Shown: positions 27,793 to 36,277 of the stretch, in pieces
How positions within the stretch are numbered: position 1 is the first letter of the stretch
How the letters are laid out: each line of letters starts with the position of its first letter
Source of the DNA: Candidatus Binatia bacterium
Lineage (GTDB): Bacteria > Desulfobacterota > Binatia > UBA1149 > CAITLU01
Direction of reading: 5' to 3'
NCBI GenBank assembly: GCA_036493895.1
Contig: DASXOZ010000019.1
Location: forward strand, 93,151-157,150
DNA: 64,000 nucleotides
The notes under the pieces: model-generated
Told to the model about the DNA's origin: nothing
Database searches by the model: none
Seen by the model: the letters and a program-made list of their open reading frames with translations, nothing else
Translations under genes and position numbers: made by a program

Positions 27793-28941
27793 TCACTGTG
27801 GAAACGGCGAGGCGGCGAGGTGAACCCGACTCGCGCCGGGCCGGATCGCTTCCTCGACGAGCTGCTCGGCATCGTCGGCCACTTCTTCCCATCCGAATCG
27901 CTCCGACCACTCGTGGCCGCCGCGGATCAGCTCCGCGCGCAGCGAGCGATCGCCGAGGGCACGCACCAGGGCTCGCACCAGTCCCGCTCGATCACCGTAC
28001 TCGAACAGCAGCCCGGTGCGGCCACGCTGCACCGAATCGCGCAGCCCCGGGACGTCGCTGGCCACGGCGACGGTGTTGCAGGCGTTGGCCTCGATCACCG
28101 TCATTCCCCAGCCTTCCTTCTCGGAGGTCTGCACGAGCACCGAGGCTTTCTGGATCCACGCGATCTTCTCGTGCTCCGGCACGAATCCCGTAAAGCGCAC
28201 GCAGTGCTCGAGGCCCTGGGCGCGCGCACGTGCCTCGAGGCTGGCGCGCGCCGAACCGGCACCGACGATGACGAGCGTCGCCGCCGCAACCTCGCGACGC
28301 ACTTCGGCCATCGCGTCGATGACGAGGTCAGCCCTCTTGTACGGCTCGACGCGGCCGATCCACAGCACCAGCGGCTCGCGATCGAGGCCGTCGTCGACCG
28401 CCTGGTGGGTGCTCTTGTCGATGCCCGGCGGCACCACGTAGATGCGGTCGGCGGCAAGCCCGCGACCGATCAGGTCGGCCCTGGTGCTCGGCGAGATCGC
28501 GAGCACGGGCACGCCGCGATACGCCGCCGGGATCAGCTTTTCCATGAGCCACGAGATCGCGGCGATCGGCGCCGGCACCTGGCGAAAAGCGGTGGTTCCG
28601 AACAGGTGGTGCACGATCGCCAGGCACGGCAACGGGACGAGCCACGGACTGAAGAACGGAAGCTTGTTGAGCACGTCGACGACGACGTCGTGCTCTCGCG
28701 CGAGACGGCGCGCCACCCACGGCACGATCGCGTAGTAGAAATAGCGGTTGGCGAGCCTGCGCACGCGTACGCCCTGCACGGTCTGCTCGCGCAGCGCGCC
28801 CGGGAAGCTCGCGGCCAGCAGCGTGACTTCGTGACCGCGCGAGACGAGGCGCTGGAGGATTTCGAAGACGTGCGTCTCCGCGCCGCCGGTCATCGGGTTG
28901 ACCGGATCGCGCTCGTTGAGGACGAGGATGCGGCGCTTCAT
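27793..28941 (-). CDS. Family 4 glycosyltransferase
   Basis: This 382-residue GT-B glycosyltransferase opens with ERDPVNPMTGGAETHVFE, a typical acceptor-side loop, and contains VVPPGID and WIGRVEPYKRADLVIDA for sugar-nucleotide binding. EKEGWGMTVIEANA is the E-x7-E motif of family 4 retaining enzymes. The start ATG 28941 gives MKRRILVLNE. It follows the DPM1-like gene by 31 bp and is the last of the six-gene minus-strand series starting at 35123. The sugar and acceptor are not predictable. Confidence 0.87.
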   Translation of the reverse strand: MKRRILVLNERDPVNPMTGGAETHVFEILQRLVSRGHEVTLLAASFPGALREQTVQGVRVRRLANRYFYYAIVPWVARRLAREHDVVVDVLNKLPFFSPWLVPLPCLAIVHHLFGTTAFRQVPAPIAAISWLMEKLIPAAYRGVPVLAISPSTRADLIGRGLAADRIYVVPPGIDKSTHQAVDDGLDREPLVLWIGRVEPYKRADLVIDAMAEVRREVAAATLVIVGAGSARASLEARARAQGLEHCVRFTGFVPEHEKIAWIQKASVLVQTSEKEGWGMTVIEANACNTVAVASDVPGLRDSVQRGRTGLLFEYGDRAGLVRALVRALGDRSLRAELIRGGHEWSERFGWEEVADDAEQLVEEAIRPGASRVHLAASPFPQ

Positions 28942-28972
28942 CGCATGGCCTGCAGGCAAGACGGGAGGGTGC

Positions 28973-29749
28973 TCAGGAAATTTCCGGCGCCCGCCCGGCG
29001 GTGCCGCCGGGACCGGCAAGCTTGCGGGCTTTGCGGATCCTGCCCGTCAAGGCCATCCATCTCAGCTTCCAGACGATCAGCATCGCCTCGACGGCGATCG
29101 ACAGGTGCATCTTGGAAGTGCCGAGGCGGCGATCGACGAACAGGATCGGTGTCTCCTTGATCGAAAGCCCGGCCCGCCACGCGCGGAACGTCGTCTCGAC
29201 CTGGAAGCAGTAGCCGTTGGCGCGAACGTCCTCCAGCGAGATCGCTTCCAGCGCGCTGCGGCGCCAGCATTTGAAGCCGCCGGTGGCGTCCATCACCGGG
29301 AGCCCGCCGAGCACGCGGCGCGCGTATTCGTTGCCGAAATAGCTCAGCATCAGGCGCAGCATCGGCCAGTTGACCACCGTGATGCCGTCGATGTAGCGCG
29401 AGCCGAGCACGAGGTCGTAGTCGCGCGCAAGATCGAAGAAGCCCGGAAGCGCCGACGGCGGGTGCGAGAAGTCGGCGTCCATCTGCACGATGAGGTCGCC
29501 GCCCATCTGCACGGCCTTCGACAGCCCGTCGCGGTACGCGATGCCGAGCCCGTCCTTGCCTGGCCGGTGCAGCACCTGCACCCGCGAGTCCGCCGCCGAC
29601 ATCGCATCGGCGATCGCACCCGTACCGTCGGGCGAATTGTCGTCGACGACGAGGACACAGATGGCCGGATCGACCCGAAGAACCTCGGTGACGATGGCCG
29701 CGAGATTTTCCTTCTCGTTGTAGGTGGGGATGACGACGATCTTGCGCAT
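28973..29749 (-). CDS. Polyprenol monophosphomannose synthase-like glycosyltransferase (DPM1-like)
   Basis: This 258-residue family 2 enzyme resembles dolichol-phosphate mannosyltransferase. PTYNEKENLAAIV, VVDDNSPDGTG and MDADFSHPP give the nucleotide- and metal-binding sites, and GSRYIDG and DATGGFKCWRR are the branch-specific motifs. It is of the short soluble type without C-terminal helices. Its product, a polyprenyl-phosphate sugar, is the donor needed by GT-C enzymes such as those at 4598-8876, 36278 and 40394, a plausible functional link. ATG 29749 gives MRKIVVIPTYNE. Confidence 0.88.
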   Translation of the reverse strand: MRKIVVIPTYNEKENLAAIVTEVLRVDPAICVLVVDDNSPDGTGAIADAMSAADSRVQVLHRPGKDGLGIAYRDGLSKAVQMGGDLIVQMDADFSHPPSALPGFFDLARDYDLVLGSRYIDGITVVNWPMLRLMLSYFGNEYARRVLGGLPVMDATGGFKCWRRSALEAISLEDVRANGYCFQVETTFRAWRAGLSIKETPILFVDRRLGTSKMHLSIAVEAMLIVWKLRWMALTGRIRKARKLAGPGGTAGRAPEIS

Positions 29750-29795
29750 TGCGGGTCCGGGAAAATCTATATGAAATCGGCAGGTCCGACGAGCG

Positions 29796-30815
29796 TCATT
29801 CCGCGTGGCGACCGGTTGCCTGCAATTGCACGGCAACGCTGTCAGCACCGCCGGCCTCCCGCAGTCCAAGCTCGACGAGAGGAATCGGGCGTCCGCGCAG
29901 CGCGTCGCGCCAGCCCTGCTGCTTGATCCACACGCCGGAGGCCTCGCCGGAGAGGGCCCTTCTCGCGAGCTGGAAAGGAAACGTCACGACGATGCTCGCT
30001 GCCAGGCGAAGCGCCTGGGCTGCTGTCGCGTGGCGGCGCGCATAGAGCACCGAATTGCGCGCCGAAAGGTACTTGCGGAAGCCGCCGTAGTGCGCGGCGC
30101 CTCCGGAGCTGCCGTGGATGTGGTGGACGATGCGCGAGGTGCCGACGTAGCGGCAGGTCCATCCGGCCCTTCGCGCACGAGCAGCCCAGTCGACGTCCTC
30201 GTGGTAGGCGAAGAATTCCTCGTCGAAGCCGCCGACTTCGCGCAGCGCGGCGGCGCGAAACAGCAGCGCGCAGCCCGGAAGCCACTCGACGTCGCGCTCG
30301 ATACGATAGCGCTCGTCGTCAGCGGCGTTTTCTCCGACCAGCCGGATCAGGCTCTGGCCCCACGTGACCTCGCCCCAGGCCACCCAGATCCGCGACGGAT
30401 CGTCTCCGCGCACGACGCGACTGCCGAGCACGCCGGCGCGGGGACTGCGCGCGGCCGCCTCCAGCAGAGGCTCGAGGCCGCCGGCATCGACTTCGACGTC
30501 GTTGTTGAGGATCCAGACGAAATCGGCGCCGCGCTCGAGCGCCGCGGCGATTCCGACGTTGTTGCCGCCCGCATAGCCGAGATTGACGCCGGTCTCGACG
30601 ATCGACGCGTCCAGTCCGGCGCTCGCAAGCGCATCGCGAGGGCTGCGGCGCGACCCGTTATCGACGACGATGGTCTCAAGTGCGCCGTCGGAGAGCGCGG
30701 CCAGCGACCGCACGCAGCGCACGGTGTCGCTCGCGCCGTTCCAGTCGAGTACGACGGCGACGACGCGCGCGGCTTGCGGGAGCGCGGACGAGCGACCGGG
30801 AGAACCGGCACTCAT
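29796..30815 (-). CDS. Family 2 glycosyltransferase (rhamnosyltransferase-like)
   Basis: This 339-residue GT-A enzyme has VVLDWNGASDTVRCV, TIVVDNGSRRSP, NLGYAGGNNVGI, ILNNDVEVDAGGL and EEFFAYHEDVDWAARA, the pattern of WbbL-type rhamnosyltransferases and related GT2 enzymes. Since the window encodes dTDP-rhamnose synthesis, a rhamnosyl donor is plausible but not proven. ATG 30815 overlaps the stop of the upstream gene in ATGA. The DPM1-like gene follows after a 46-bp gap. Confidence 0.87.
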   Translation of the reverse strand: MSAGSPGRSSALPQAARVVAVVLDWNGASDTVRCVRSLAALSDGALETIVVDNGSRRSPRDALASAGLDASIVETGVNLGYAGGNNVGIAAALERGADFVWILNNDVEVDAGGLEPLLEAAARSPRAGVLGSRVVRGDDPSRIWVAWGEVTWGQSLIRLVGENAADDERYRIERDVEWLPGCALLFRAAALREVGGFDEEFFAYHEDVDWAARARRAGWTCRYVGTSRIVHHIHGSSGGAAHYGGFRKYLSARNSVLYARRHATAAQALRLAASIVVTFPFQLARRALSGEASGVWIKQQGWRDALRGRPIPLVELGLREAGGADSVAVQLQATGRHAE

Positions 30816-31909
30816 GACGGCGCCGCGCCCGCTTCGCCGAGCGCAAGGCGGTAGGCGTGCATGGTTCGTCTTGCCGTCTCGCTCCACGAAAACTTCGCCG
30901 CCTGCTCGCGACCGCGCCGCGAAAGATCGGTGACCATCGCATCGTCGGTCATCAGCCGTTCGATGACGGCGGCAAGCGCCTCCACGTCCGGACGGTCGAG
31001 CAACACGCCGGCGCTGCCCACCACTTCGGGAATCGAGCTGTTGCGAAGCCCGACGACGGGACACCCGCAGGCCATCGCTTCGATGAAGGTCAGTCCGAAA
31101 CCCTCGTAGGACGACGGCGAGACCATGCAGCGCAGCGAGCCGAGAAAAGGCGCGATCTCGTCCGCAGGCATCGCGCCGAGATGGACGATGCGCCGGTCGC
31201 CTCCTCCGGACGGCACCTCCTCGCCGGGCCTGAGGCGTCCTGCAAGGAGAAGGCGCCAGTCGCGGTCGCGCGCGGCCCGAAGGAACGCATCGACGAAAAG
31301 CGCGACGTTCTTGCGTGGCTGGATCGTCCCGAGATAGCCGCACGCGAGCTGGTCGATGCCGCGGCGGCCGCGCCACGCGGCAATCTGGTCTGGAGTCGGG
31401 GGATGAAGGCCCGACGCGGCCGCTTCCGGAGTGACGACCACCGGCGTCGCGAGCGAAGGGAACAGCCTGGCGATGTCGTCGGCCGTGCTCTGCGACGGAG
31501 CCAGTACGACGCGCGCGTGTGCCAGCGCCCACGGCGTTTCCAGCCCAAGGTGGATCCTCTGTGCCGCACGGAACGTCTGCGGCATCACGTGGCTGGCCAG
31601 GTCGTGGATGGTGACGACGGCGGGCGTCTTGCCAAGGCGGGGAACCACGCCTTTGGTTGCGTGGTAGAGATCGAAACGCCCGGCGGCAAGCGCCCTCGGC
31701 ACGCGAACGTGATCCCACAGCGGCTGCTGCCACGGCGAGGTCATCGGCAGCTCGCGCGTCGCGCAGAGCGTCGCGAACGGCGCGGGCTTGTCGGTCAGCA
31801 CGACGAACTCGTGCTCGTGGAACATCGTGACCAGCGCACGCACGAGCTCGACCGCGTACGTTGCGGGGCCGCCGACGGTGCCGGTCCCGGCGCCGATCGC
31901 GATCTTCAT
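30812..31909 (-). CDS. Family 4 glycosyltransferase
   Basis: This 365-residue GT-B glycosyltransferase has GAGTGTVGGPATYAVE in the N-terminal acceptor domain, VLAPSQSTADDIARLFP in the linker region, and YLGTIQPRKNVALFVDAF and YEGFGLTFIEAMACGCP for donor binding and the E-x7-E motif. It starts at ATG 31909, overlapping the stop of the fusion glycosyltransferase by 4 nt, and itself overlaps the next gene by 4 nt, so it sits inside a translationally coupled chain. Confidence 0.88.
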   Translation of the reverse strand: MKIAIGAGTGTVGGPATYAVELVRALVTMFHEHEFVVLTDKPAPFATLCATRELPMTSPWQQPLWDHVRVPRALAAGRFDLYHATKGVVPRLGKTPAVVTIHDLASHVMPQTFRAAQRIHLGLETPWALAHARVVLAPSQSTADDIARLFPSLATPVVVTPEAAASGLHPPTPDQIAAWRGRRGIDQLACGYLGTIQPRKNVALFVDAFLRAARDRDWRLLLAGRLRPGEEVPSGGGDRRIVHLGAMPADEIAPFLGSLRCMVSPSSYEGFGLTFIEAMACGCPVVGLRNSSIPEVVGSAGVLLDRPDVEALAAVIERLMTDDAMVTDLSRRGREQAAKFSWSETARRTMHAYRLALGEAGAAPS

Positions 31910-34173
31910 CGTGCGGCCTCGCCGGTGCCGCGGTTTTTTCGGACAGCGGCAGCACCGATGGACGCGCCCGTTGCACTGCGAGCGCCGGAGCCGTCGGCGT
32001 CCGCCGGTAAACCGCTGGCCGGGTAACCCGACGCGGCAAACAGCGGCGCCGGAGGAAAGCCGACGTAGCGGCGTTTTCCTGCGCGCATTCCGGCGATCAT
32101 CGCGCGCGCGACGTCGCTGCGCCCGCGCAGCAGGTAGCCGAGCGCGCTCGCGAGCACGAGGCAATGATAGCCGGCGCCGAATACGTCGCGCGAGACGTCC
32201 TGGCGTGCGTGCCGCATCCCGACGAGCCACAGGTTTCTCGCCTTGAGCCACGCCGCCAGCGGCGTCATGCCGGAGGCGAATCCGCGCGCGCCGCGGTGCC
32301 CGGCCTGCGCCTCCGGCACCACCAGCGGCCAAAGTCCCGCTTCGCGCGCACGCAGGCAGAAATCCACCTCTTCGTAGTACGCGAACAGGCTCTCGTCGAA
32401 GCCGCCGATCCTCTGGTACAGCGCGCGTGAAACGAGGATCGCGCATCCGGTGATGCCGCCGGCGCGATACGGCCTCTGGTGCACGGCGCGCACGCGAAGC
32501 AGCGAGCGCGGAGCCCACAACGCCCAGGCCCAGTACCTTTCGCCGAGCGAAAGCGGCTTCTGGCCCGGACGGCCGTCTGCAACGCGAGGCCCGACGGGGC
32601 CGACGCCCGGCCGCGCCCTGCTGCCGCGCACGAGCGCTTCGATGCAGCCCGCAGCCAGGCGTGCATCGCTGTTGAGAAGGAGCACGTGATCGCAACCGCG
32701 CGCGAAGAGTTTGTCGAGAGCGAGATTGCAGCCCGCGGCAAAGCCGATGTTGCGCTCGAGCCGCAACACCTCGGCGTCGATCCTGCCGTGGATCCCTTCG
32801 GCCAGCGCAAATCGCTCGCTTTCGACCGAGCCGTTGTCGATCACGAGGACGTCGAGATCCGGGTAGCCGTCTCCGCCGATCGAGTGCAGGCATTCGAGGG
32901 TGCGCACGGAGTCCTGGAACGACAGCACCGCGACGCCCACGCGCGGCAGCGATTCGTGGTGAGCGCTGCCGGCCGGCGCATCGGGACCTGCCAGCGCAAC
33001 CGACCATGACCTTGCGAGCGCTTCGGTAGAGAACGACTGCAGCATGCGGGCTCGCGACGCTTTGGCGAGCTCCTCTCGAAGCGCCTCGCCGCGCACCGGC
33101 TCGGCCAGGCTCTCGATGGCATCGGCAAGGGCAAGACCGTCGGCGCGGCACAGCACCACCTCGCGGCCGCCTTCGAACACTTCGCGAATGGCCTCGGTGT
33201 CGGCGGTGACGATGGCCGCTCCGACCGCCGCCGCTTCATAGACCTTGTTTGGAATCACCATCGCGGCCTTCTGCGAAGAGCCGAAGATGCCGAGCACGAT
33301 GTCGGCAGCGGCGATGCGCGACGGCAGGTCTTCGTAGGCGACCCAGTCGATGAAACGAACGTCGGCGCGCGTCGCGCGAAGGCCCGCTTCGATGCGCGCC
33401 CGCTGCGGCCCCGTGCCGATGAACGTGAACACGTACCGTCCGGCGAAGCCGTCGCGCGCCGCAAGGCGACCCACCGCATCGACGACGACGTCGAGGCCGT
33501 GCAGCGGAAGGTACTGGCCGAACCACAGCACTTCGAGCGGCCGCGCCTCGCCCGTCGCGTCTTCGCGATGCGGCCGCGCCCGCTCGCGGCCGTCTCGCGG
33601 CGCGCGCGTCGAATCGTGAACCTCGAGGAACACTTCGGGATCCGCACCGAGATGGCAGACCAGCAGCCTGGAAGGATCGACGCCGAGCTCGCGGACGAAC
33701 CAGCGCCGGTGCTGCTCGGTATCGACGACGACCACGTCAGCCGCGCGGCACGTCAGCCGGTCGAGGGCCTCCAGGGCGCGTGCCGCCCACGAGCCTTCTT
33801 CGTAGACGCGGCGATCCTCGACGAGCGTCTCGGTGAGCGAGACCAGCGGGGCAAAGACGATGCGAGGCCCGTGGCGAAACCCGAGAACGCGCAGCAGCAG
33901 CACGTCCAGCTGGCCGTTGAAGCCGACGATGGCAACAGGAGCGCCGCCGGTGCGGCGCCATGCACGCGCCAGCCGCCATGCCGCGGCGAGCCAGCGCCCC
34001 GCCAGCACCGCGAGCGAACGAATGGAGAAATACGCCGCGTCCTTGTCGCGCGTCTCCTCCCACAGCGGCTCGTGGTACTCGACGAGCTCGAAGCCGGCCG
34101 CCCGGGCCGCGATCGCCGCGATGCGGTTGGCACTGTGGAAGCGGTTGTACGTGCCGAACAGCGCGGCCCGCAT
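31906..34173 (-). CDS. Bifunctional glycosyltransferase: GT4 domain fused to GT2 domain
   Basis: In this 755-residue protein the first ~400 residues form a GT-B enzyme (YNRFHSANRIAAIAARA, then WFGQYLPLHGLDVVVDA and GTGPQR, with PNKVYEAAAVGAAIV near its end). From ~425 a GT-A enzyme follows: VGVAVLSFQDSVRTLE, VLVIDNGSVESE, LNSDARLAAG and FAYYEEVDFCLRA. The frame is continuous with no sign of a frameshift. A fusion suggests two successive sugars added to the same chain. It overlaps the upstream gene by one base (TGATG) and the downstream gene by four. Confidence 0.85.
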   Translation of the reverse strand: MRAALFGTYNRFHSANRIAAIAARAAGFELVEYHEPLWEETRDKDAAYFSIRSLAVLAGRWLAAAWRLARAWRRTGGAPVAIVGFNGQLDVLLLRVLGFRHGPRIVFAPLVSLTETLVEDRRVYEEGSWAARALEALDRLTCRAADVVVVDTEQHRRWFVRELGVDPSRLLVCHLGADPEVFLEVHDSTRAPRDGRERARPHREDATGEARPLEVLWFGQYLPLHGLDVVVDAVGRLAARDGFAGRYVFTFIGTGPQRARIEAGLRATRADVRFIDWVAYEDLPSRIAAADIVLGIFGSSQKAAMVIPNKVYEAAAVGAAIVTADTEAIREVFEGGREVVLCRADGLALADAIESLAEPVRGEALREELAKASRARMLQSFSTEALARSWSVALAGPDAPAGSAHHESLPRVGVAVLSFQDSVRTLECLHSIGGDGYPDLDVLVIDNGSVESERFALAEGIHGRIDAEVLRLERNIGFAAGCNLALDKLFARGCDHVLLLNSDARLAAGCIEALVRGSRARPGVGPVGPRVADGRPGQKPLSLGERYWAWALWAPRSLLRVRAVHQRPYRAGGITGCAILVSRALYQRIGGFDESLFAYYEEVDFCLRAREAGLWPLVVPEAQAGHRGARGFASGMTPLAAWLKARNLWLVGMRHARQDVSRDVFGAGYHCLVLASALGYLLRGRSDVARAMIAGMRAGKRRYVGFPPAPLFAASGYPASGLPADADGSGARSATGASIGAAAVRKNRGTGEAAR

Positions 34174-35123
34174 CAGTCGCGGCTGCCGAGCTCGATGCGA
34201 CGGATACGCAGCAGCGTGTCCTCGAGCATGCGGCGGCTCGAGCCGATCAGGTCGGCAAGCAGGCCGATCAGGATCGTCTGCACGCCGGTCAGCGTGAGCA
34301 CCGCGGCAAAAATGAGCGATTGGATGTGCCCGGCGCCGCCGCCAGTCACAGCATAAAGGTAGAGGAAGCGGCCTCCGACCAGGGCCCCGCCGGAAAGGAA
34401 CAGAAGGCCGATGATCGTGAATACCCGCAGCGGCTCGTAGAGCGCATAGATGCGTACGAGCGTGGCCGTGCTGCGAAGGATGTAGCTCGGGATGCCCGGA
34501 AACAGCCGCGACGGCCGTGTCTCCGGGTTCACGTCGATCGGGACATGGGTCACCAGCAGCTGCTTCTTGCCGGCCTGGATGATGGTCTCGAGCGTATAAG
34601 TGAAGTCCGAGACGACGTTCATCCTCAGGGCCGCCTTGCGGGAGAAGGCGCGAAAGCCGCTGGTGGCGTCGGGCACGCGGGTTCCCGACAGCTGGCGAAC
34701 GATCCACGAGCCGACCACTTGCAGGATCCGCTTCGGGATCGAGAAGTGCGCCAGGCTGCCCGGCCTGCGGTCACCGATCACGACGTCCGCCTCGTGGTGG
34801 AGGATCGGCGCGATCAACATCGCGATCTGGTCGCCGCGGTACTGGCCGTCCGCATCGGTATTGACAATAATGTCAGCACCGAGGCGGAGTGCATGATCGA
34901 GCCCGGCGGAAAAAGCTCGTGCCAGTCCCTGGTTCACCGGCGCTCGAACGATGTTTCGTACGCCGCAACGACGCGCCGCGGCGGCGGTGCCGTCGGTGCT
35001 GCCGTCGTCGATGATGACGATGTCGATCTCGTCGACGCCTTCTATACTGACAGGAAGATCTGCCAGTGTAGCCGGAAGGCTCGCCTCTTCGTTGAGGCAA
35101 GGGATCTGGATCACCAGCTTCAT
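34173..35123 (-). CDS. Family 2 glycosyltransferase with C-terminal membrane helices (GtrB/DPM-like)
   Basis: This 316-residue enzyme has a polyprenyl-phosphate sugar synthase-like catalytic domain (QIPCLNEEASLPATL, IIDDGSTDGTAAAA, NTDADGQYRGDQI) followed by two membrane helices (about 235-258 and 270-292), as in GtrB/ArnC-type enzymes that face the inner membrane. DATSGFRAFSRKAAL is the acceptor-loop signature. It is the first gene of the minus-strand glycosyltransferase operon. Its promoter should lie in the 311-bp gap that also carries the promoter of the secreted protein gene at 35435. Confidence 0.87.
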   Translation of the reverse strand: MKLVIQIPCLNEEASLPATLADLPVSIEGVDEIDIVIIDDGSTDGTAAAARRCGVRNIVRAPVNQGLARAFSAGLDHALRLGADIIVNTDADGQYRGDQIAMLIAPILHHEADVVIGDRRPGSLAHFSIPKRILQVVGSWIVRQLSGTRVPDATSGFRAFSRKAALRMNVVSDFTYTLETIIQAGKKQLLVTHVPIDVNPETRPSRLFPGIPSYILRSTATLVRIYALYEPLRVFTIIGLLFLSGGALVGGRFLYLYAVTGGGAGHIQSLIFAAVLTLTGVQTILIGLLADLIGSSRRMLEDTLLRIRRIELGSRD

Positions 35124-35229
35124 GGGCGCGAAGTCCGCCGGTCCTTATGACAGGAACGACGCAGGGGCGCATCCGCAAAATCAGGCGGCGAATTGTCGCA
35201 AGATCCGATAAAAAGCTTGTTTGCGATCC

Positions 35230-35259
35230 TTGACAATCCCGAGGCCAGCCACCTATAAC
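35230..35259 (+). promoter_or_regulatory. Sigma70-type promoter
   Basis: TTGACA (35230-35235) is a perfect -35 box and TATAAC (35254-35259) a 5-of-6 -10 box, 18 nt apart. Transcription would begin near 35266, about 170 nt before the ATG at 35435. This is the clearest consensus promoter in the window. Confidence 0.75.
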
Positions 35260-35265
35260 TGCCCC

Positions 35266-35434
35266 CGGACCTGCCAGGGGAGGTCGCTTCTATAGGGCGG
35301 CATCGTGTCTCGAGCAGAGTCGGGGGAGACGAGACTCCCTCTTGGTAGGTAAAAAAAAGGTGGCCCGACCACCGTTCGCTTCGAAGCAAAACGACTGTTC
35401 TTAGATCTGAATTTTCGGGAGGAGAAATCCGCAT
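35266..35434 (+). promoter_or_regulatory. Structured 5' leader of the secreted protein gene
   Basis: The long leader contains several short stems. GTCTCG (35307-35312) pairs with CGAGAC (35330-35335), and GGGAG (35324-35328) pairs with CTCCC (35335-35339); both cannot form together. After an A-run (35351-35358) come GGTGG-CCCGA-CCACC (35359-35373) and the palindrome GCTTCGAAGC (35378-35387). A strong ribosome binding site GGGAGGAG (35417-35424) precedes ATG. The first part of this gap (35124-35229) may hold the promoter of the opposite glycosyltransferase operon. No known riboswitch was recognised. Confidence 0.5.
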
Positions 35435-36169
35435 ATGAAGAAATTTACTCTGCCTCTGGCTGCCGTTGCCCTCGTGGGACTCTACGCGGGCACCGCCAGC
35501 GCTCAGTGCGCATTTAACAGCGCGCCCGCCAAGGGCGTGAAAGGCTCGATGGTCCGCAACTATGCGAAGTGCCCCGGCACTGAGCATCCAAGTCCGAACA
35601 CTCAGACACAGGCGGGAACCGATGCCTGCACGCCCGTGACTCCTCACGGCGTCGGCAACGTCGGCCACAACGGCACCGACTACATCTACGGTCCCGCCTC
35701 TGGCCCGAAGGGCAAGTGCTCTGTGCAGACCCAGGCCAAGCTCGTCAAGGACTGCTCGACGCTGACCAACTCGTCCGGCGCCAGCCTCGGCCTGCCCGCC
35801 GGCGCGTGCCACGTCACGTTCGTCAAGAGCAAGTGCAGCGGCATCTATCGCGCTGACGGCATCACGCCGATCAACTCCAGTGATGACGGCTGGCAGCTCG
35901 CGACCCTGAGCCGCACGACGTTCGACGACAGGACCAACGGCGACATGACCGTCATCGACTTCCCGGTGACGTTCGCGTACTCGACGCCGAACAACGGCTC
36001 GATCTCGGTCAACAGCAGCAGCGCAGCTGCCTTGGTTCCGCTGGTTGGCGCCAACAACTCCAACCTGCCGCCGTGCACCTCGATCGAGACGGTCAACGTC
36101 ACGATCAAGGCTCCGGGCGGCACGCACGGAAAGCCGTTCGCCAAGCTGGGCGGCGCGACCAGGCCGTAA
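35435..36169 (+). CDS. Secreted cysteine-containing protein of unknown function, probably highly expressed
   Basis: This 244-residue protein has a textbook signal peptide (MKKFTLPLAA..., cleavage after ASA at residue 23). The mature part is rich in Gly, Ser, Thr and Asn, contains about eight cysteines and has no membrane helix. Strands such as MTVIDFPVTFAYS suggest a beta-rich fold. I recognise no family or catalytic motif. High expression is suggested by the near-consensus promoter, the strong GGGAGGAG ribosome binding site 10 nt before ATG, and the very strong terminator directly after. It appears to be a single-gene transcript. A structural or surface role is possible but not shown. Confidence 0.8.
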   Translation: MKKFTLPLAAVALVGLYAGTASAQCAFNSAPAKGVKGSMVRNYAKCPGTEHPSPNTQTQAGTDACTPVTPHGVGNVGHNGTDYIYGPASGPKGKCSVQTQAKLVKDCSTLTNSSGASLGLPAGACHVTFVKSKCSGIYRADGITPINSSDDGWQLATLSRTTFDDRTNGDMTVIDFPVTFAYSTPNNGSISVNSSSAAALVPLVGANNSNLPPCTSIETVNVTIKAPGGTHGKPFAKLGGATRP

Positions 36170-36204
36170 CTCAGGCTTCGCGCAAGCGATCCTGAACGCA
36201 ACTT

Positions 36205-36244
36205 GCGGGGCGGTGCAGATTCTGCACCGCCCCGCTTTCGTTTT
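36205..36244 (+). terminator. Strong intrinsic terminator
   Basis: GCGGGGCGGTGCA (36205-36217) and TGCACCGCCCCGC (36223-36235) form a perfect 13-bp stem around GATTC, followed by TTTCGTTTT. It ends the transcript of the secreted protein gene 35 nt after its stop codon. Confidence 0.92.
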
Positions 36245-36277
36245 GCCTTCCTGTTTTTTCCAGTCTTCTACCCCGTC

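Noticed and set aside
31906..34173. Frameshift or artificial join producing the GT4-GT2 protein
   Set aside because: The frame is continuous, both domains are complete, and start and stop overlap their neighbours as in the rest of the operon.
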